This document shows, in pieces, positions 11,551 through 23,780 of a stretch of 64,000 nt of DNA (position 1 is its first letter; every line of letters begins with the position of its first letter). Below the pieces are notes generated by a model. The model had not been told where the DNA came from. It saw only the letters and a program-made list of their open reading frames with translations, and did no database searches. The stretch is from assembly GCA_015680905.1 (NCBI GenBank), contig CM027378.1:15621001-15685000 (forward strand). Reading direction: 5' to 3'. The position numbers were made by a program, and so were the translations under genes. The DNA comes from Coptis chinensis (lineage: Eukaryota; Streptophyta; Magnoliopsida; Ranunculales; Ranunculaceae).

Positions 11551-12670
11551 CTAAGATGAAGAAGGGCCCGAGCCATCCGTCCTTCGGTGACGATGCTCAT
11601 GCCTCTCAGACTCATCTGAAGCAGAATCCCCCAGGGGTGGCATGCATCGTAGAATCTCTACTCGGAATCGGCGATGTGCTTCCATCTCTTCCTTCATCTC
11701 TGTATAATGCGCATCCTGACGCTGAACGAGAGTCTCCATGTTATACTAGAGATCCGCCTAACCCTTGTCGAGCACTTCAAAACTCGTCTGAAGGTTCTTT
11801 TGATTATTTCGAATTATAATCTGCCTATCCCGTACATCTTCACAAATATCATAAACGCAACGCAAGCTACCATGCAGCACTGACATGCGTTCTAAATCAG
11901 AAGTACACCTCTCCAAGGCATTTTCATCCAAACATGTCATATCCTCCATTTTCTCATCCAAATCAACCACCCTATCCTCCGACAACTTCCAAGTCTTTTG
12001 GATACACTTTGTATAAATAATTGCATTTGAATGCAATTTTATTATAATACGAATAGATTTTGAAACAGCTCTAAAAGACAGCATGATCTTAGTGATCAAT
12101 ACCGGAAAGGGCGCAACACTCTTTCCAACGCCTCTAATCATAGTTAAAATAAACTCGAGGATGCATAAGTTATACCTTTTCTCCTACAATATCCAGAGAA
12201 CGTGCAGACATGTTAGACCAATATCACTGACTTTCTCCTTCCCGATGACGTTCTTACCAATCCACTGAGCTACAACCAGTTGGTTGGTTCGCAGAGATGA
12301 CTGTCGAACACAATGAGAATTTGGATTGTACTGACCCTCCATGATAGTGTCTTTCATCAATGCAGGAACTCCAGCATACTGGGATTCCTGCAAGGTGGCT
12401 TTGAGGTGGCGTTCAGGCGTAATGCCTAAAATCTCAGCTAACAACTCTCTTGATACTTCTCTCCTAGTCCCAACCACCTTCACAAAATATTTCTGACCGT
12501 CCAACTCCCTCTTCTTATAAAATTATTCGACCAAATCGGAGTAGTAGAAATCATTTGTCAAATACCACAACCTATTCCAATCCCTCCTAATCATCTCGTC
12601 ACGAAAAAAACAACGTAAAGCGGGCGGCAATAAAAACTTGTTCTGGCAAAATTCTTCGTCTTAGAGCCAT
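11551..12670 (-). pseudogene. Decayed plant-transposon ORF A (PF20167-like) with coiled-coil tail
   Basis: The minus-strand frame starts at ATG 12670 (MALRRRILPEQVF) and reads RDEMIRRDWNRLW, a stop near 12525, then KYFVKVVGTRREVSRELLAE (12504 on), QLVVAQWIGKNVIG, another stop near 12184, then VAPFPVLITKIM, a Glu/Asp-rich probable coiled coil, and ends with a basic tail (ERHEHRHRRTDG) near 11551. The order (N-terminal domain, LITKI motif, coiled coil, charged tail) matches PF20167-type proteins of gypsy elements. At least three stops or shifts make it non-functional. Confidence 0.55.
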
Positions 12671-13993
12671 TGAAGTTTTGAAATGATTTGTGGGATGAAG
12701 ACAATGTAGGGAACAAGTTTGAATCTAAACTCATTAAAATAAAATGGGAGGTGGCGCGGTGGTGGAGGTGGTTCAAAATTGTTTGGATTTGTTATGTTTT
12801 GGTGGTGCAAAAGGTTGGAAATGGTGGTGGGGATGTTGTGGAGGAGTTTTGGAGTGGGATAAACTTTTGGCGAGGTGTTTTTTTTTTTTTTAGGGTTTAA
12901 AGTTTGGTAATGGAGGAAGTGAGAACAAAAACTCACGATTTGTTTTGTTTGGAGGAAGGAGACGCACATGCGTGGCGCGTGCGTGCGAGATTTTGGGGCC
13001 AATTCGATTTCCGAAATTTTCCGATTTTTTTGCACAACTTCAAACTAAAATTACCGATTCGTTACCGGTCCGATTTTTGCGAATGAGATATGGAAACGAT
13101 CAGGAGAGAATTTCCAATCCAATGATTCATAAAACACTCTATTCTAACTGTGGGTGATATATAAGAAGATGGAAAATGCCTCAAAGTGCGTGCGTGACGT
13201 AAGTTATGTGAACGAATGAAATCTAAATTCATAGATAATGTCAACCCGAATCACAATACGATTAAACGGCATAAACAACAGAATTGGAAAGTTTAGCAAT
13301 CACTGATGGAAAGACAAATAACCCACCCCCAAACAAATTTTAGACAACAGAGTTTAGAAAATTTGTTTTAAACGTGGGTCTTTTAAAGTCAGATTCCCAA
13401 GACTTCCTAGATTAATATTTATGGTTTTAATATTTTTTTTTCTTTTTATGAATAAGACTTAATATAAGGAAAACAAAAAAGCCATAAAGACATAATTCAC
13501 ACCATAGAGAAACATGACTCAAAAATTGAGAAAACATGCAAGAGTAGAAAACGTGAATTATGTTAAACGTGGACTTAGGATCCGGTACTTACAGCCACAC
13601 ACTCCATAGGGAGGGTCCGATTACCTGAATGGTGCACTTAACAATATATGGAAGTGAAAGGAAGTACACCAAACAACAAAATGAGTCTTTTATAGTCAGA
13701 TACTCAAGACTATATTTAAAACATATATATAATGAACATGCAGTTTACCATATATCAACAACCGAAATAGTTGTGGATCGTTCTATAAATAATTACCATG
13801 GAATGCACCCCCAAACATAATCAAGCACTAAGATTTTCTACTGCGCAACTTAGTGAAATGCAAGCGAAGCCTGATAGATCTAGAATATAACAGAGCATGC
13901 ACCTTCTTCTTCATCTTTGAACAAGAGGGTGTCCAAGTGAATGATCATGAGAAAATGGATGTTTGTGGAAGATATGTTTGATATGTATAAGGT
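12671..13993. other. Non-coding retroelement remnant
   Basis: No gene is supported. The minus strand carries a second TTGTTTGGGGGTGGG tract near 13330 just upstream of ORF A. Such tracts commonly separate pol and env-like ORFs in gypsy elements. A Pro/His-rich open stretch near 12661-13035 is low-complexity leader sequence, not a recognisable protein. Confidence 0.35.
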
Positions 13994-14361
13994 TTAGAAG
14001 GAAAGAATGGAAAAAAATGGGAATGTAGGTTTAGCACAAAACTCATTCATGGTGTATGTAAGAACTGTCTCAATTCTGAAAATAAAGGTGTCAAGTGCCT
14101 TTTCCTTGGGAATTATTTCCGTATTATGAGGATTTAGAAAATCATTAAGCACAGAAGAAGCAAGAGGGTCAAGTGCAAACTGAATGTTCCTTTGAAAAGG
14201 TGGAAAGTTGGGAAAATTGGTGAGGGAAGATGAAGGAGTGGTAGGATGACGTGAGGTGGATGAATGAGGCTCGGCTAGAGCTCTCAAGTCTAGATCATCA
14301 AAAGCCTTGAGATATGCATGACATTCCTTAATAGGTGGGTCAAAAGAATCACTGGGATAGA
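13994..14361 (-). pseudogene. Continuation of the gypsy polyprotein left of the CACTA-2 insertion
   Basis: Removing CACTA-2 and one AGA/TCT target copy joins the right flank (EDEFFSL) in frame to YPSDSFDPPIKECHAYLKAF on this side. The frame stays open to 13994 through a Ser/Pro/Thr-rich stretch. The usual linker into reverse transcriptase is not recognisable, so this is where the polyprotein departs from an autonomous gypsy element. Confidence 0.6.
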
Positions 14362-14375
14362 CACTACAACAGATG

Positions 14376-15978
14376 AGTCTTTTTGCGACGTGTCTTGCAG
14401 GGATGACAGTGGATCCACGCCGTGTCCAAGACCCATGACATAACCAGGTTTTGTACCTAAGACTTTGTCAGCAATTTCATCCTCAGTCATAGGGGTAGAG
14501 CCTTTTTGTAGGGATCGAAATCGCATCTCCAAAGATTTTATCCTATGATTTGAAATATGGCATAAGTATTAAATGAATATGCTCTTCATAAAACTAGAAT
14601 TGCACACAAATAAGAAAAACCGAACTTGGTCATTACATAATTTTCTTGAGCCACAGGGCCAGACCAGCCTTTGCTTGGGTTATAGTACATCATGCGATAA
14701 AATTCAATCCTTCCGGGCTCTTGTTGAGTCTCTGCATTAACCTGTAACAAGCTTAGAAAGATACATCAATATGTTGATACAAAATCTTGAAGTAGTAAAA
14801 GTAACAGATGAAAAGAAGGCTACTAAAAAATAATAAACGATTTATACTACCTTATCTGCTCGGTGATTTAGAAAGGACCTCGAACCACCACGGTGATTAA
14901 CCTTCTTCTGCTCACGATTTGCCTTATTTTTTGTGCTGAGTTTCTACCATAGGAAATATTTAGTTAGAAATACAATAAAAGATAATTACAAAAAATCATA
15001 TAAATTACTTTGAATTTTTCTATTTCAAACCAATCACAAAGCAATTCCCAATCTCCTTGCGCGACCATCCCCTCATATGGCTTCCGTCTACGTTTGTCAT
15101 TTGGGAAACCATTGTAATATTTGTGCAACCTGCACCTGCACTCGTTGAGGCGCTGTCCTAGATACTTATTAACAGCCCTTTCTACATGCGGCAGATGGAT
15201 ATCAATGTCAAAGCTCTTCTACAAACAAGTTATGCATGCAATACAATGTTAAAATAAATAAATAAAGAAACAATATAACTAGTAATGATATTTTATTACC
15301 ATTATATGTTCGTGCATTGTATTAACTTTTGACTTGAACTCCTTCTTCACCGTTCTCCAGTTCTGAACTACTAGAGGTGCATACTTGCGGCAAATTATGC
15401 CAATTTCATAAGCAAATTGTTCACTCCAACTCCCTACAGGTTTTGACCTCCCTGGTGGAATCTTAATTCTCGGTTTCTGACCTGTCCTTGCTTTATGATT
15501 GATTAGAGTTGTGTTCATTGCTTGACCTCTTTTTTTAGTGGGGAGTAATGGTGTCGAAGCTGTTTATAAGCAAAAAAATAAATAAATAAAAACTTAGTCT
15601 GCCGCAAAAAGCTAAAAGTTTTACTTCTTATTTGCTTTACCTCTTCCATTTGTGCTATTTGTATGAAAAAAAAAATTGTCTTACCAGCACCAGACCCGCT
15701 AGACGATCCTGCAGAAACATTGGGCCTAGACTGAGGCAGTGTACTAGAACTTGCAGTACGACCACCAGGTTCCATGACTACAAAAAAATATACATGGAGA
15801 GAAAAGTTGGAAGTCTTTAACTCAATATAACCTATAATTTAGATGGACTAAAAATTGATATCATACCACCAAGAGAAGCATCTGCTGATTGGGACCTTGG
15901 CATAGACTGAGGCTGAGGCTGAGGCTGAGATTGAGGCTGTGCATTAGAGCTTCTAGTGGTTCTTCTACCTAGGCCCAT
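14376..15978 (-). CDS. CACTA accessory transposase, Transposase_24 (Ptta/En/Spm) type, multi-exon
   Basis: This is the second gene of CACTA-2. Visible exons on the minus strand: 15978-15867 (MGLGRRTTRSSNAQPQ, a Pro-Gln run); a block from 15776 (EPGGRTASSSTLPQSRP); one from about 15550 to 15302 (GRSKPVGSWSEQFAYEIG, QNWRTVKKEFKSKVN); about 15220-15010 (CRCRLHKYYNGFPNDKRRRK, QGDWELLCDWFEI); 14945-14870 (NREQKKVNHRGGSRSFLNHR); 14740-14640 (GRIEFYRMMYYNPSKGWSGP); and 14532-14376 (DEIADKVLGTKPGYVMGLG). These are hallmarks of the plant Ptta/En/Spm family. The first two exons start alike (TCATGG) and look duplicated. I saw no stop inside the exons, but the true 5' exon and exact junctions are uncertain. 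Confidence 0.7.
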
Positions 15979-16250
15979 GACTGTACAAGAAATATATACT
16001 TACCAGCAGAAAATTAAAAAATTCTTATTGAACAGAAATCATTTTTCAAGTGTAAATAGCTGCATTCAATTCTCCCAAGTGTGGCCAGACACTAAAACTG
16101 AAAAAAAAAAAAAAAAAAACAAAAAACCAAATACAAACAAGTAGATAGGAAGTCGCTACTGACATTACTAACAAGGAATTCAAAACATAGAGAACACTTT
16201 AGAGAACACATAGAGAACACATAGAGAACACTTAACTTTCACATTTAAAC

Positions 16251-19200
16251 TTAATCTATGTCAGTATCATCATCACTTGATATGACTTTCTCTTCTTCAG
16301 AACTACAATAGTTTATGAGCGTATCATCTTCTTCATCAGATTCGTCATTAACAATGAAATGATCATCCATTTGAGTTCTATTTATATTGGTCAAGACCAC
16401 ATCCGCATCAACTTCAGTTGGGATCAAATCATCCCTATTCAAAAGTACAGGTGCAAGTTCTTCCATTTGAATATTATCATTGTTACTTTCTTCAAGTGTT
16501 TGATCGTGTTGGACAATGCCATCCACTGCATCTTGCTCCTCTTCTTGAAATGCGACACCATGCCTTGCTACAATCTCTTCCTCTCTCTCAGCAACGTCAT
16601 ACACATTTCTAGGCTTTATCTTCTGGACAACTTGCCAACTACCACGTAGTTTAGTATCACTCACATAAAATACTTGACCTGCTTGGGTAGCTAGCACAAA
16701 TCGGTCGTCTTTGTACCAAGTTCGTGAGACATTAACACTAGTAACATGGCCATCTGTTTGTATTCCACTCCTTCCGTTGCTAACATCCCACCAATCACAC
16801 TAGAAAAGATAAACTTTTTTGGAAGATAAATAGTTTAAGACTATGACATCAGTTAAAATACCATAGAAATCAATCTCTTTTGATTGGTGACACCCCTCGA
16901 CAACAACACCACTATTTTGTGTTCGAAGATTTACTTCTCTATCCTTCGTGTGAAACCTGATCCCATTCACAATGCAACCACTATATCGAATTGCACGAGG
17001 ATCAGGCCCACAAGCTAATTAATATAACTCATCAGTAGCTTCTGGGGAATTCTAAGATCGCAATTCATGCATCTATCAACAAAATAAACAACAATCAATA
17101 GAAAATATAATAATAATGAAAAACAGCAAGGGGTATTTCCTGTGAAAACTTACTCGTCGTCCAAACCATTCAGGAAAATATAGTTCCTGCCTCTCTTCCA
17201 AATTATGTGGACTTTGCCTAATAAGCTCTGCCCTATCTTCACTACATATAGAAAATGTTGTATATATAAGAAAACATGTTAATAATGTGTATATATTGTG
17301 TCTTACTAAAAGCTGTACTTACTCAAGGTATGGTAATACTTCTTCAGAATTATTTAGCACATAATAACGGGCCTTGTCATAATCTTTTAAGCTTAGGCTG
17401 ATAACTTTAAAAGCCCCCAATGGTCGCACATTCTGTGAGAAAACAAGCAGCCCCGTAGGTTGTTTCTCTTGGCCACCATCAAAATTCCGTTCTTCACGGT
17501 TGAAGCGTGTTTCAATATCTTGGAGATACATGGAACAGAAAGTGAGGCATTCGTTATAGATGTATGCTTCCACAATTGAACCTTCTGGACGCGCCTTGTT
17601 TCGGACATACTGTTTTAAAGTGTGTAAAAACATGTTTAACAAATTATATTAATTGAAAGCAAAACAAAGTATATATTAAAAGTTACAAATGATATACATG
17701 TTACCTTTCAATGGGATACATCCACCGATATCTTGTCAGTCCGCCAAGCCAAGCGTGCCTCGTGTGGTAAAAGTGAACAACCAAGTGAACCATTACATCA
17801 AAAATCTTTGGTGGAAATATTTGTTCGAGTTTACAAAGTATCACGGCAATATCCTTCTCCATATTCTCGAGCACTTCTAACCTCAGTGTCTTGCAACACA
17901 ACTCTTGGAAAAACACACCCAACTCAATCAATGCAATTGCTACATCACTACACAAGAAACCACGTGCATTAAGAATCGAAAGAAGACGTTGTAAAAGCAC
18001 ATGGCAGTCATGGCTTTTCATTCCTGATACTTTACCCTCATTGGCATTCACACATCGAGATATATTTGATGCTTAAGCATCTGGAAATTTCACAGATTTC
18101 AGCCATTGGAAGAATGCCTTTTTATCGATATATGACATTGTATAGGATGTAGCCGGCATGATATACTTATTACCATTCGGAATTAGATGCAACTCCTTTC
18201 TAATACCCAATTCAGCCAAATCTAGTCGAGCTTTAAATGAATCTTTTGTTTTACCATCAATATTCAACAATGTTCCCAACACATTCTCACAAACGTTCTT
18301 TTCAATATGCATCACATCAAGATTATGACGCAACTCAAGGGATGGCCAATATGGTAAATCAAAAAATACACTCTTCTTTGTCCAATTTAACTTAAACTCG
18401 GTACGCTTCCTTTTCTTGTTAATCGGATTCTTTCCAAGTTTTTGTTCCTCGACCAAATCAACTTGTGATAACTCATCAACCCCATCCAAATCCTTTGGTT
18501 TTGGTCTGTTTTCAACCTTCCCGTCTGTACGCGCAAAAATGTGTACCTAGGTCTATGCAATTGATTTTAGAGTCGCCACTAACTTTATTAAGGAAAAGTT
18601 TAGTAAAACCTATGTGAAGGACTAGCCTTCGAAACTAGATGATTATTGGGTTCGGGAGTCAAGGTACGATGTGGGAAGGTGTTAGGCACCCACAATCGCC
18701 TGGTAAAAACCAGCCTTACTTCTATTGAGGTGTAACATGTTAAGATAGGCAAACGAAGAAAGCTTGAAAAATTAATCTATCAAGTTGGATGATCCTCACT
18801 AAATTATTAAAAAACTAATAACTATATGCTATAATAAAACTAAAAAAATATAACCTAATATGCAATGCTAAAGGAAATAAAAGAAAAAAAGAAAGATGTC
18901 ACCTTGTTTGGAATGTTGCCTCATACTTGATTGTAGATTGATTGATTGATTGATGATAAACTTGATCTTGAATTGACAACTGTGATTTTTGGATTGAAAC
19001 AGGTGATTTGAGGAAAAAAACAACTTTTGGTGAAAAGAAGTTTCTACTCAAGATCGACAAGAAGAAAAGAAGGCTAAAATGAAGAACTAGAAGAAAAAAT
19101 GAAGAACACTAAAGGAAAGAAGGCTATTAGCTCTGAATAACTAGGTCCAGATTATTAACTCCGAATTCCTAGCTCTAGCTTGCTCTAGATTCTTTTTTTT

Positions 19201-21734
19201 ATGGGTGAATGAGACCCATATTTATAGCTTTTTGGGATGGATTTCAATATGGTAATGAGTTTGATCCAATGGTTGAGTATTGATGAAGAAAAATCCAATG
19301 GCTTGATCTCTTTCTGGTTGCACCTCCTAAATCTGGCCCTTGATTCAAGAGGTGGGATAAGGGGTGCGATCTTGGCCCTTGATCTTTGGATATTTCAGAT
19401 GGATTAGGGCAAAAAATCAAGCCCTACACGTCCTTAATGAGCCCATAATCCAGGGTTTCCAAACTTGGCTCCAAAATGGTATATTCTCTAGAATATTCTT
19501 GATTTTAGGGATCAAATCAAATCAAACAATTAAGGAAGGTTCTCTAGGTTTTTGGAGGCTTGAAAATGGGCTAGAAACCCTAATGAAAAGGTCCAACTCG
19601 AGTTGGATCCACAGCCCATGAGCATATGTCCAAATCCAACCAAAAAGGCCCATCTTGACCATTTTATGAACACTGCAAATTCCCTTTGACCAGTCAAAAT
19701 TAGGCAAACTCTTCTTCACAAAATTGTTAATTAATCCATTAGGAAGGTCCATGAACTCTTAAAAATATCCTTGGGTCGAAATCTTACTCCAAAAACGTTG
19801 CACTCAACAAATGTGCATAAAATTTGAAAGCGGGATAGGACAAGATTAGGGTTTCCGAAATCCAAAAGTAACCTAGGCAAGCTTGTACTCATTTCGAAGG
19901 ATTTTTCAAGGGGAATTCAAATATGAAATAATCTCATCCAAAGAAAGAGTGGAAAAAACGAGATTTGGGCTCTAAAGGGTTACAGGGGCATTTTGGTCAT
20001 TTTCATCTCAAAACTCAGAAAGCAACGAAACTTCAGCCATAGCTAGAACATGATGAGGAGAGTCTAAAGACACTAAAATAAAATGAAAAGAAAGAATTTT
20101 GATATAGAAAAGAAGACTCTAGAAAGCAAATCATCTTATATGATCAAATTTAATTCAAGGCAAAATCGTGAATGAATTATGCCTGAGGTGCAAAAATGGG
20201 GTGTCTACACCGTCGAACAGATTTTTACCACGTATTTGCCAAGAATGTCGTGGTGGCAAGAAACGACGATTGGCCATATAGCATAACTTGTGGCCATTTT
20301 TTAAATACATAGAGACCGTGTTTTTGTTACAATTTGGGCAGGCCATTTTGCCTTTGGTGCTCCAACCAGAGAAGTTCCCAAATGCAGGAAAGTTATTTAT
20401 GGTCCACAATAACCCAACATGCAACTTAAATGTTTGCTTGGACACAACATCGTATGTCTCCACGCCATTGTCCCACAAATCTCTTAATTCATCTACTAGA
20501 GGCTGTAAATATACATCAATGTCATTTCCTGGGGATTTGGGACCAGGAATAAGAAGCGACATGAAAAGGAAAGGATCTTTCATACATTTCCAAGGAGGCA
20601 AATTATAAGGCACAAGCATTACCAGCCACATGCTATAAGAGGTACTCATGTCACTAAAAGGGTTGAACCCATCACCTGCAAGGCCGAGGCGGACATTGCG
20701 AGGATCATTAGAAAACCACTCATACTCCTTGTCGAAATCTTTCCATGTTTTAGAATATGCTAGGTGCTTGAATACATTCTCTTCCGAGACTCAATTTTCT
20801 TTGTGCCACCTCATATCTACAGCAGTCATCCTTGACTTAAACAACCTTTGAAGCCTTGGTTTAAGTGGGAAATAACGCAAAACCTTATGTGGTATTTTCT
20901 TACACTTGCCTTCAGAAGCTTTATACCTCGGTTCACCACATACCGGACAACTTTGAAGATCTTTGTATTTGTCCCAGAAAAGAGCACAATCGTATTTGCA
21001 TGCATGTATATCAATATACCCAAGTCCTAGTTCTCACATTAATGTCTTAGCCTCGTGATAGGACTTTGGCAGCGTCTCACCCACAAGCAATGCAGCTTTA
21101 ATCAATTCAAGAATCATATCAAATGATTTGTTACTCCAACGATTAATCACCTTCAGATGGAACAACTTCATGAGATAATCTAATTTGGAAAACTTTTGGC
21201 AATCTGGATACAAAGGCTGTCACGCTTCACTCAAAAGTTTATCAAACAAATTTGGATCATCACCATTACCCCCATCGACATTACCCCTATTAAGACCAGA
21301 AGAGGTATCTGCATGTTGTGTTGTGGCAGTATAATTATCTCCACCCCCATATTGCATGTCTGGTACAGAATTATCCATAGGAGTCGGTCCTCTTAAATCT
21401 TGAAGCAAGTCTTCCAACCCATCAAAACGAACTCCTTCATCACTACCGCATCATCATAATCATCATCATCATCAGCAAGGTGCTCTTCATAACCTTCACC
21501 ATGATGGAGCCAACGAGTGTAATGCTTGCCCATTCCATGTTCAAGCAAATGATCTCTTACTTCACTGATTTGCTTGTAGTACCTATTATTGCAAATTTTA
21601 TAAGGGCAAAGAGTCCTACCAGCGCTGTCTGCATGATCAGTAGCAACCATAATGAATGCCTTAACGCCTTCAATAAATTGAGTGTCAAACCGATCTGGCA
21701 GATTCATCCAACTCTTGTCCATATTTACGTGCAA
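16251..21734 (-). pseudogene. CACTA TNPD-like transposase gene, interrupted by a solo LTR
   Basis: Domains in order (minus strand): transposase-associated domain at 21734-21393 (MDKSWMNLPDRF, CPYKICNNRYY); Transposase_21 core at 21240-20215 (GYIDIHACKYDC, CPVCGEPRYK, PGPKSPGNDIDVYLQPLVDE, CPNCNK); the solo LTR; the rest of Transposase_21 at 18520-18076 (RHNLDVMHIEKNVCENVLG); DUF4218 at 18051-17319 (MKSHDCHVLLQRLL, FPPKIFDVMVHLVVHF); and a DUF4216 region at about 17160-16251 (RAIRYSGCIVNGIRF, CDWWDVSN) with a very acidic C-terminus ending SSDDDTDID. Nonsense codons at 21034-21036, 20791-20793 and 18073-18075, plus more near 17020-17055 and 16800, rule out function. Confidence 0.9.
18526..20209. 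mobile_element. Solo LTR (Ogre/Tat-like) inserted in the CACTA-2 transposase
   Basis: A 1684-bp block begins TGTACGCG at 18526 and ends GGTGTCTACA at 20209, i.e. TGTA...TACA ends. A perfect 5-bp TSD CCGTC lies at 18521-18525 and 20210-20214. Excising it with one TSD copy rejoins the transposase frame as GKNLFDG-KVENRPKPK, matching the usual CACTA protein at this point. There is no internal coding region, so it is a solo LTR left by LTR-LTR recombination. Blocks such as AGAGTCGCCACTAAC, GGTTCGGGAGTC and GGGAAGGTGTTAGGCACCC resemble conserved LTR parts of Ogre/Tat gypsy elements; that is from memory. Confidence 0.88.
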
Positions 21735-21909
21735 TTGCTATACATTGTAAGTGAAAACAATATGTTAATAGCAGTACAGACACATAAGTGGCTTCTCTCA
21801 AGAACCTTGAATTGAAAAAGACTACTTGTAAGGAGCCCCCCTCTAAAGGCACTAAGGTACACTGACCCACATTGAGCAAAATCAATTTGAATTCAAAAGG
21901 TGTTCGCAT

Positions 21910-22126
21910 CCAAAACTAGCTAAACAAAACTCAACCAAACAAGCCAAAGGGTTCAAACAGACCAACAAATCATTCAAAGTATTTATAAGCTTATCCCATT
22001 ATCACGTGTTAGCCATATCCAAAACTAGCTAAACAAAACTCAACCAAACAAGCCAAAGGGTTCAAACAGACCAACAAATCATACAAAGTATTTATAAGCT
22101 TATCCCATTATCACGTGTTAGCCATA
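21910..22126. repeat. 109-bp tandem duplication in the CACTA-2 leader
   Basis: Two adjacent copies (21910-22018 and 22019-22126) start CCAAAACTAGCTAAAC and end GTTAGCCATAT. They are nearly identical (CATTCAAAG against CATACAAAG), so the duplication is recent compared with the surrounding decay. It lies just upstream of the transposase coding region. Confidence 0.9.
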
Positions 22127-22152
22127 TAGATGATACTATCAGACGTTATCAA

Positions 22153-23780
22153 GTTTGATGGTGCTAAGAATATAATAATCCTAGATCAATTAACATTCAT
22201 GAGTTTGTCGCAAAAAAAAATGCTCAATCTTATTGTAAACATGGTAAAAAAGAAGAAAAAAAATTATAAAGTAGACCAAACTTAAGTTCATAATCAAATA
22301 CTTAGATTACTTCTACAATTGCAAAATGGACAAAAAAAGTAGCAATGTCAAATTACAAATCTAGTTTTTGTCCACCAATTTAAACAATATTTTAAAAGAA
22401 AACACTAACATTCACTTCTTATTATTGCTATATATTCCAATTTATCGATACAATATGCACATACAATTATACACTCAAAAAAGGTTGTCAATAAAGTATG
22501 CACTAAATTTCCCGATTAAGTACCTATAATTTTTCTATAATACTAGGCTAAACCCAACTATAATTACACTAAGAATTATAGAAAATTAATAGAAAATTTA
22601 GTCAAAATCATAACTGCAATTATTTAAACTTTTCAAATTTTCAACACCTAGTCATGTTAGCTAAACAAGAGAACTAAAAAGCATGGGCCGAATAGATGCA
22701 AAGCTACCATCTCAAAGTGCTTCATGTGAGAATGAGCAATCTTAGTATTCTAAATTTGTATCGTAAAGCTCATCTAGAATAGTATTTACAATCTGTATCT
22801 TAAAACTCATCTTGAATGCTATGTCTTATAGGTGAAGGCTCAATTTGTATCAAATATTTGAAACTTGATACATAATGGGTGCATCAGAAAAGGTATATAT
22901 TAATAATTTAATGAAAATATCTTGTAGCCCCTTTGACATATAGCAAACAGACTAAATTTATAAAATTGAACACTTAAAGTAACAAACGAAGAATACAAGA
23001 CGATGATCCAGATTTCAAAGCTTAAACAATTTAAGTTTATTTGCAATCTAGTTGGATCACCTACTTGAACTTTTTTTTTTTCTATAGAGAATCTCTTACT
23101 TGAACCATTTGTAGCATTATAGTACGCAAGTTATACAAAGACCCAAGTCGAGTACCCGCGAGACCATTTCATCACCCCAATGAGTACATTTTTTTTTTTT
23201 CTTCTTTTATATTCTAGTATCTAATCCAGTTCTAAAGTAAGGGCGTGAGAGACACATGAACAGGAAAGAGGGCATACATATTCAATTAGAACAAACGCAG
23301 AGTTGGAAAAGATGTTGGGCATTCTAATTGACCAAGCCAGCACACTACTACCAACATTCAAGGGTGCACGAACTCAAGTTAATCACCGCACTACATTTTT
23401 TTTTTCTAATGATAACAATTGTTCAAAAGCCATATATCTCATAATTTATGAGCTCAACTTTTATATTATTTAATTTTTATCTAAAAGTAAGTAGGTATTT
23501 TGAAAATATGGAAGAAATTCAGGTGTGAAGGTTTTGAAAAATGTCGCAAATTCTTATTATTTTCACTCAAGCTTGATGGCGCTAAGAAAATAATAATTCC
23601 AAGTCAATTAATAATTCAAGAGATTGTCCCAGAACATGGCAAAGAAGAAGAAAAAAAAATACATAGTGGACCAAACTTAAGTTCATAATCAAATACTTAT
23701 ACTACTTTTACACTTGCAAAGCGGACAAAAAAAAATAGCCTTGCCAAATTACATCTCTAGTTTTTTCCCACCAAATTATA
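22153..23780. repeat. Diverged direct repeat pair (about 22153-22385 and 23569-23780)
   Basis: Both blocks run through TTGATGG-GCTAAGAA, ACCAAACTTAAGTTCATAATCAAATACTTA in the same order and a closing CTAGTTTTT-TCCACCAA, with many substitutions. They mark an older internal duplication in the non-coding leader of CACTA-2. Nothing in between looks coding. Confidence 0.7.

Noticed and set aside
12661..13035. A 124-residue Pro/His-rich protein
   Set aside because: Low-complexity composition, no domain, and it overlaps the leader of the PF20167-like ORF.
14290..14532. An 80-residue protein crossing 14362
   Set aside because: Only the first part is the Transposase_24 C-terminus. The rest crosses the CACTA TIR into gypsy DNA.
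18526..20209. A normal intron of the CACTA transposase
   Set aside because: It has TGTA/TACA ends and a perfect 5-bp TSD, and the frame is restored only after removal of one TSD copy, which indicates insertion and not splicing.
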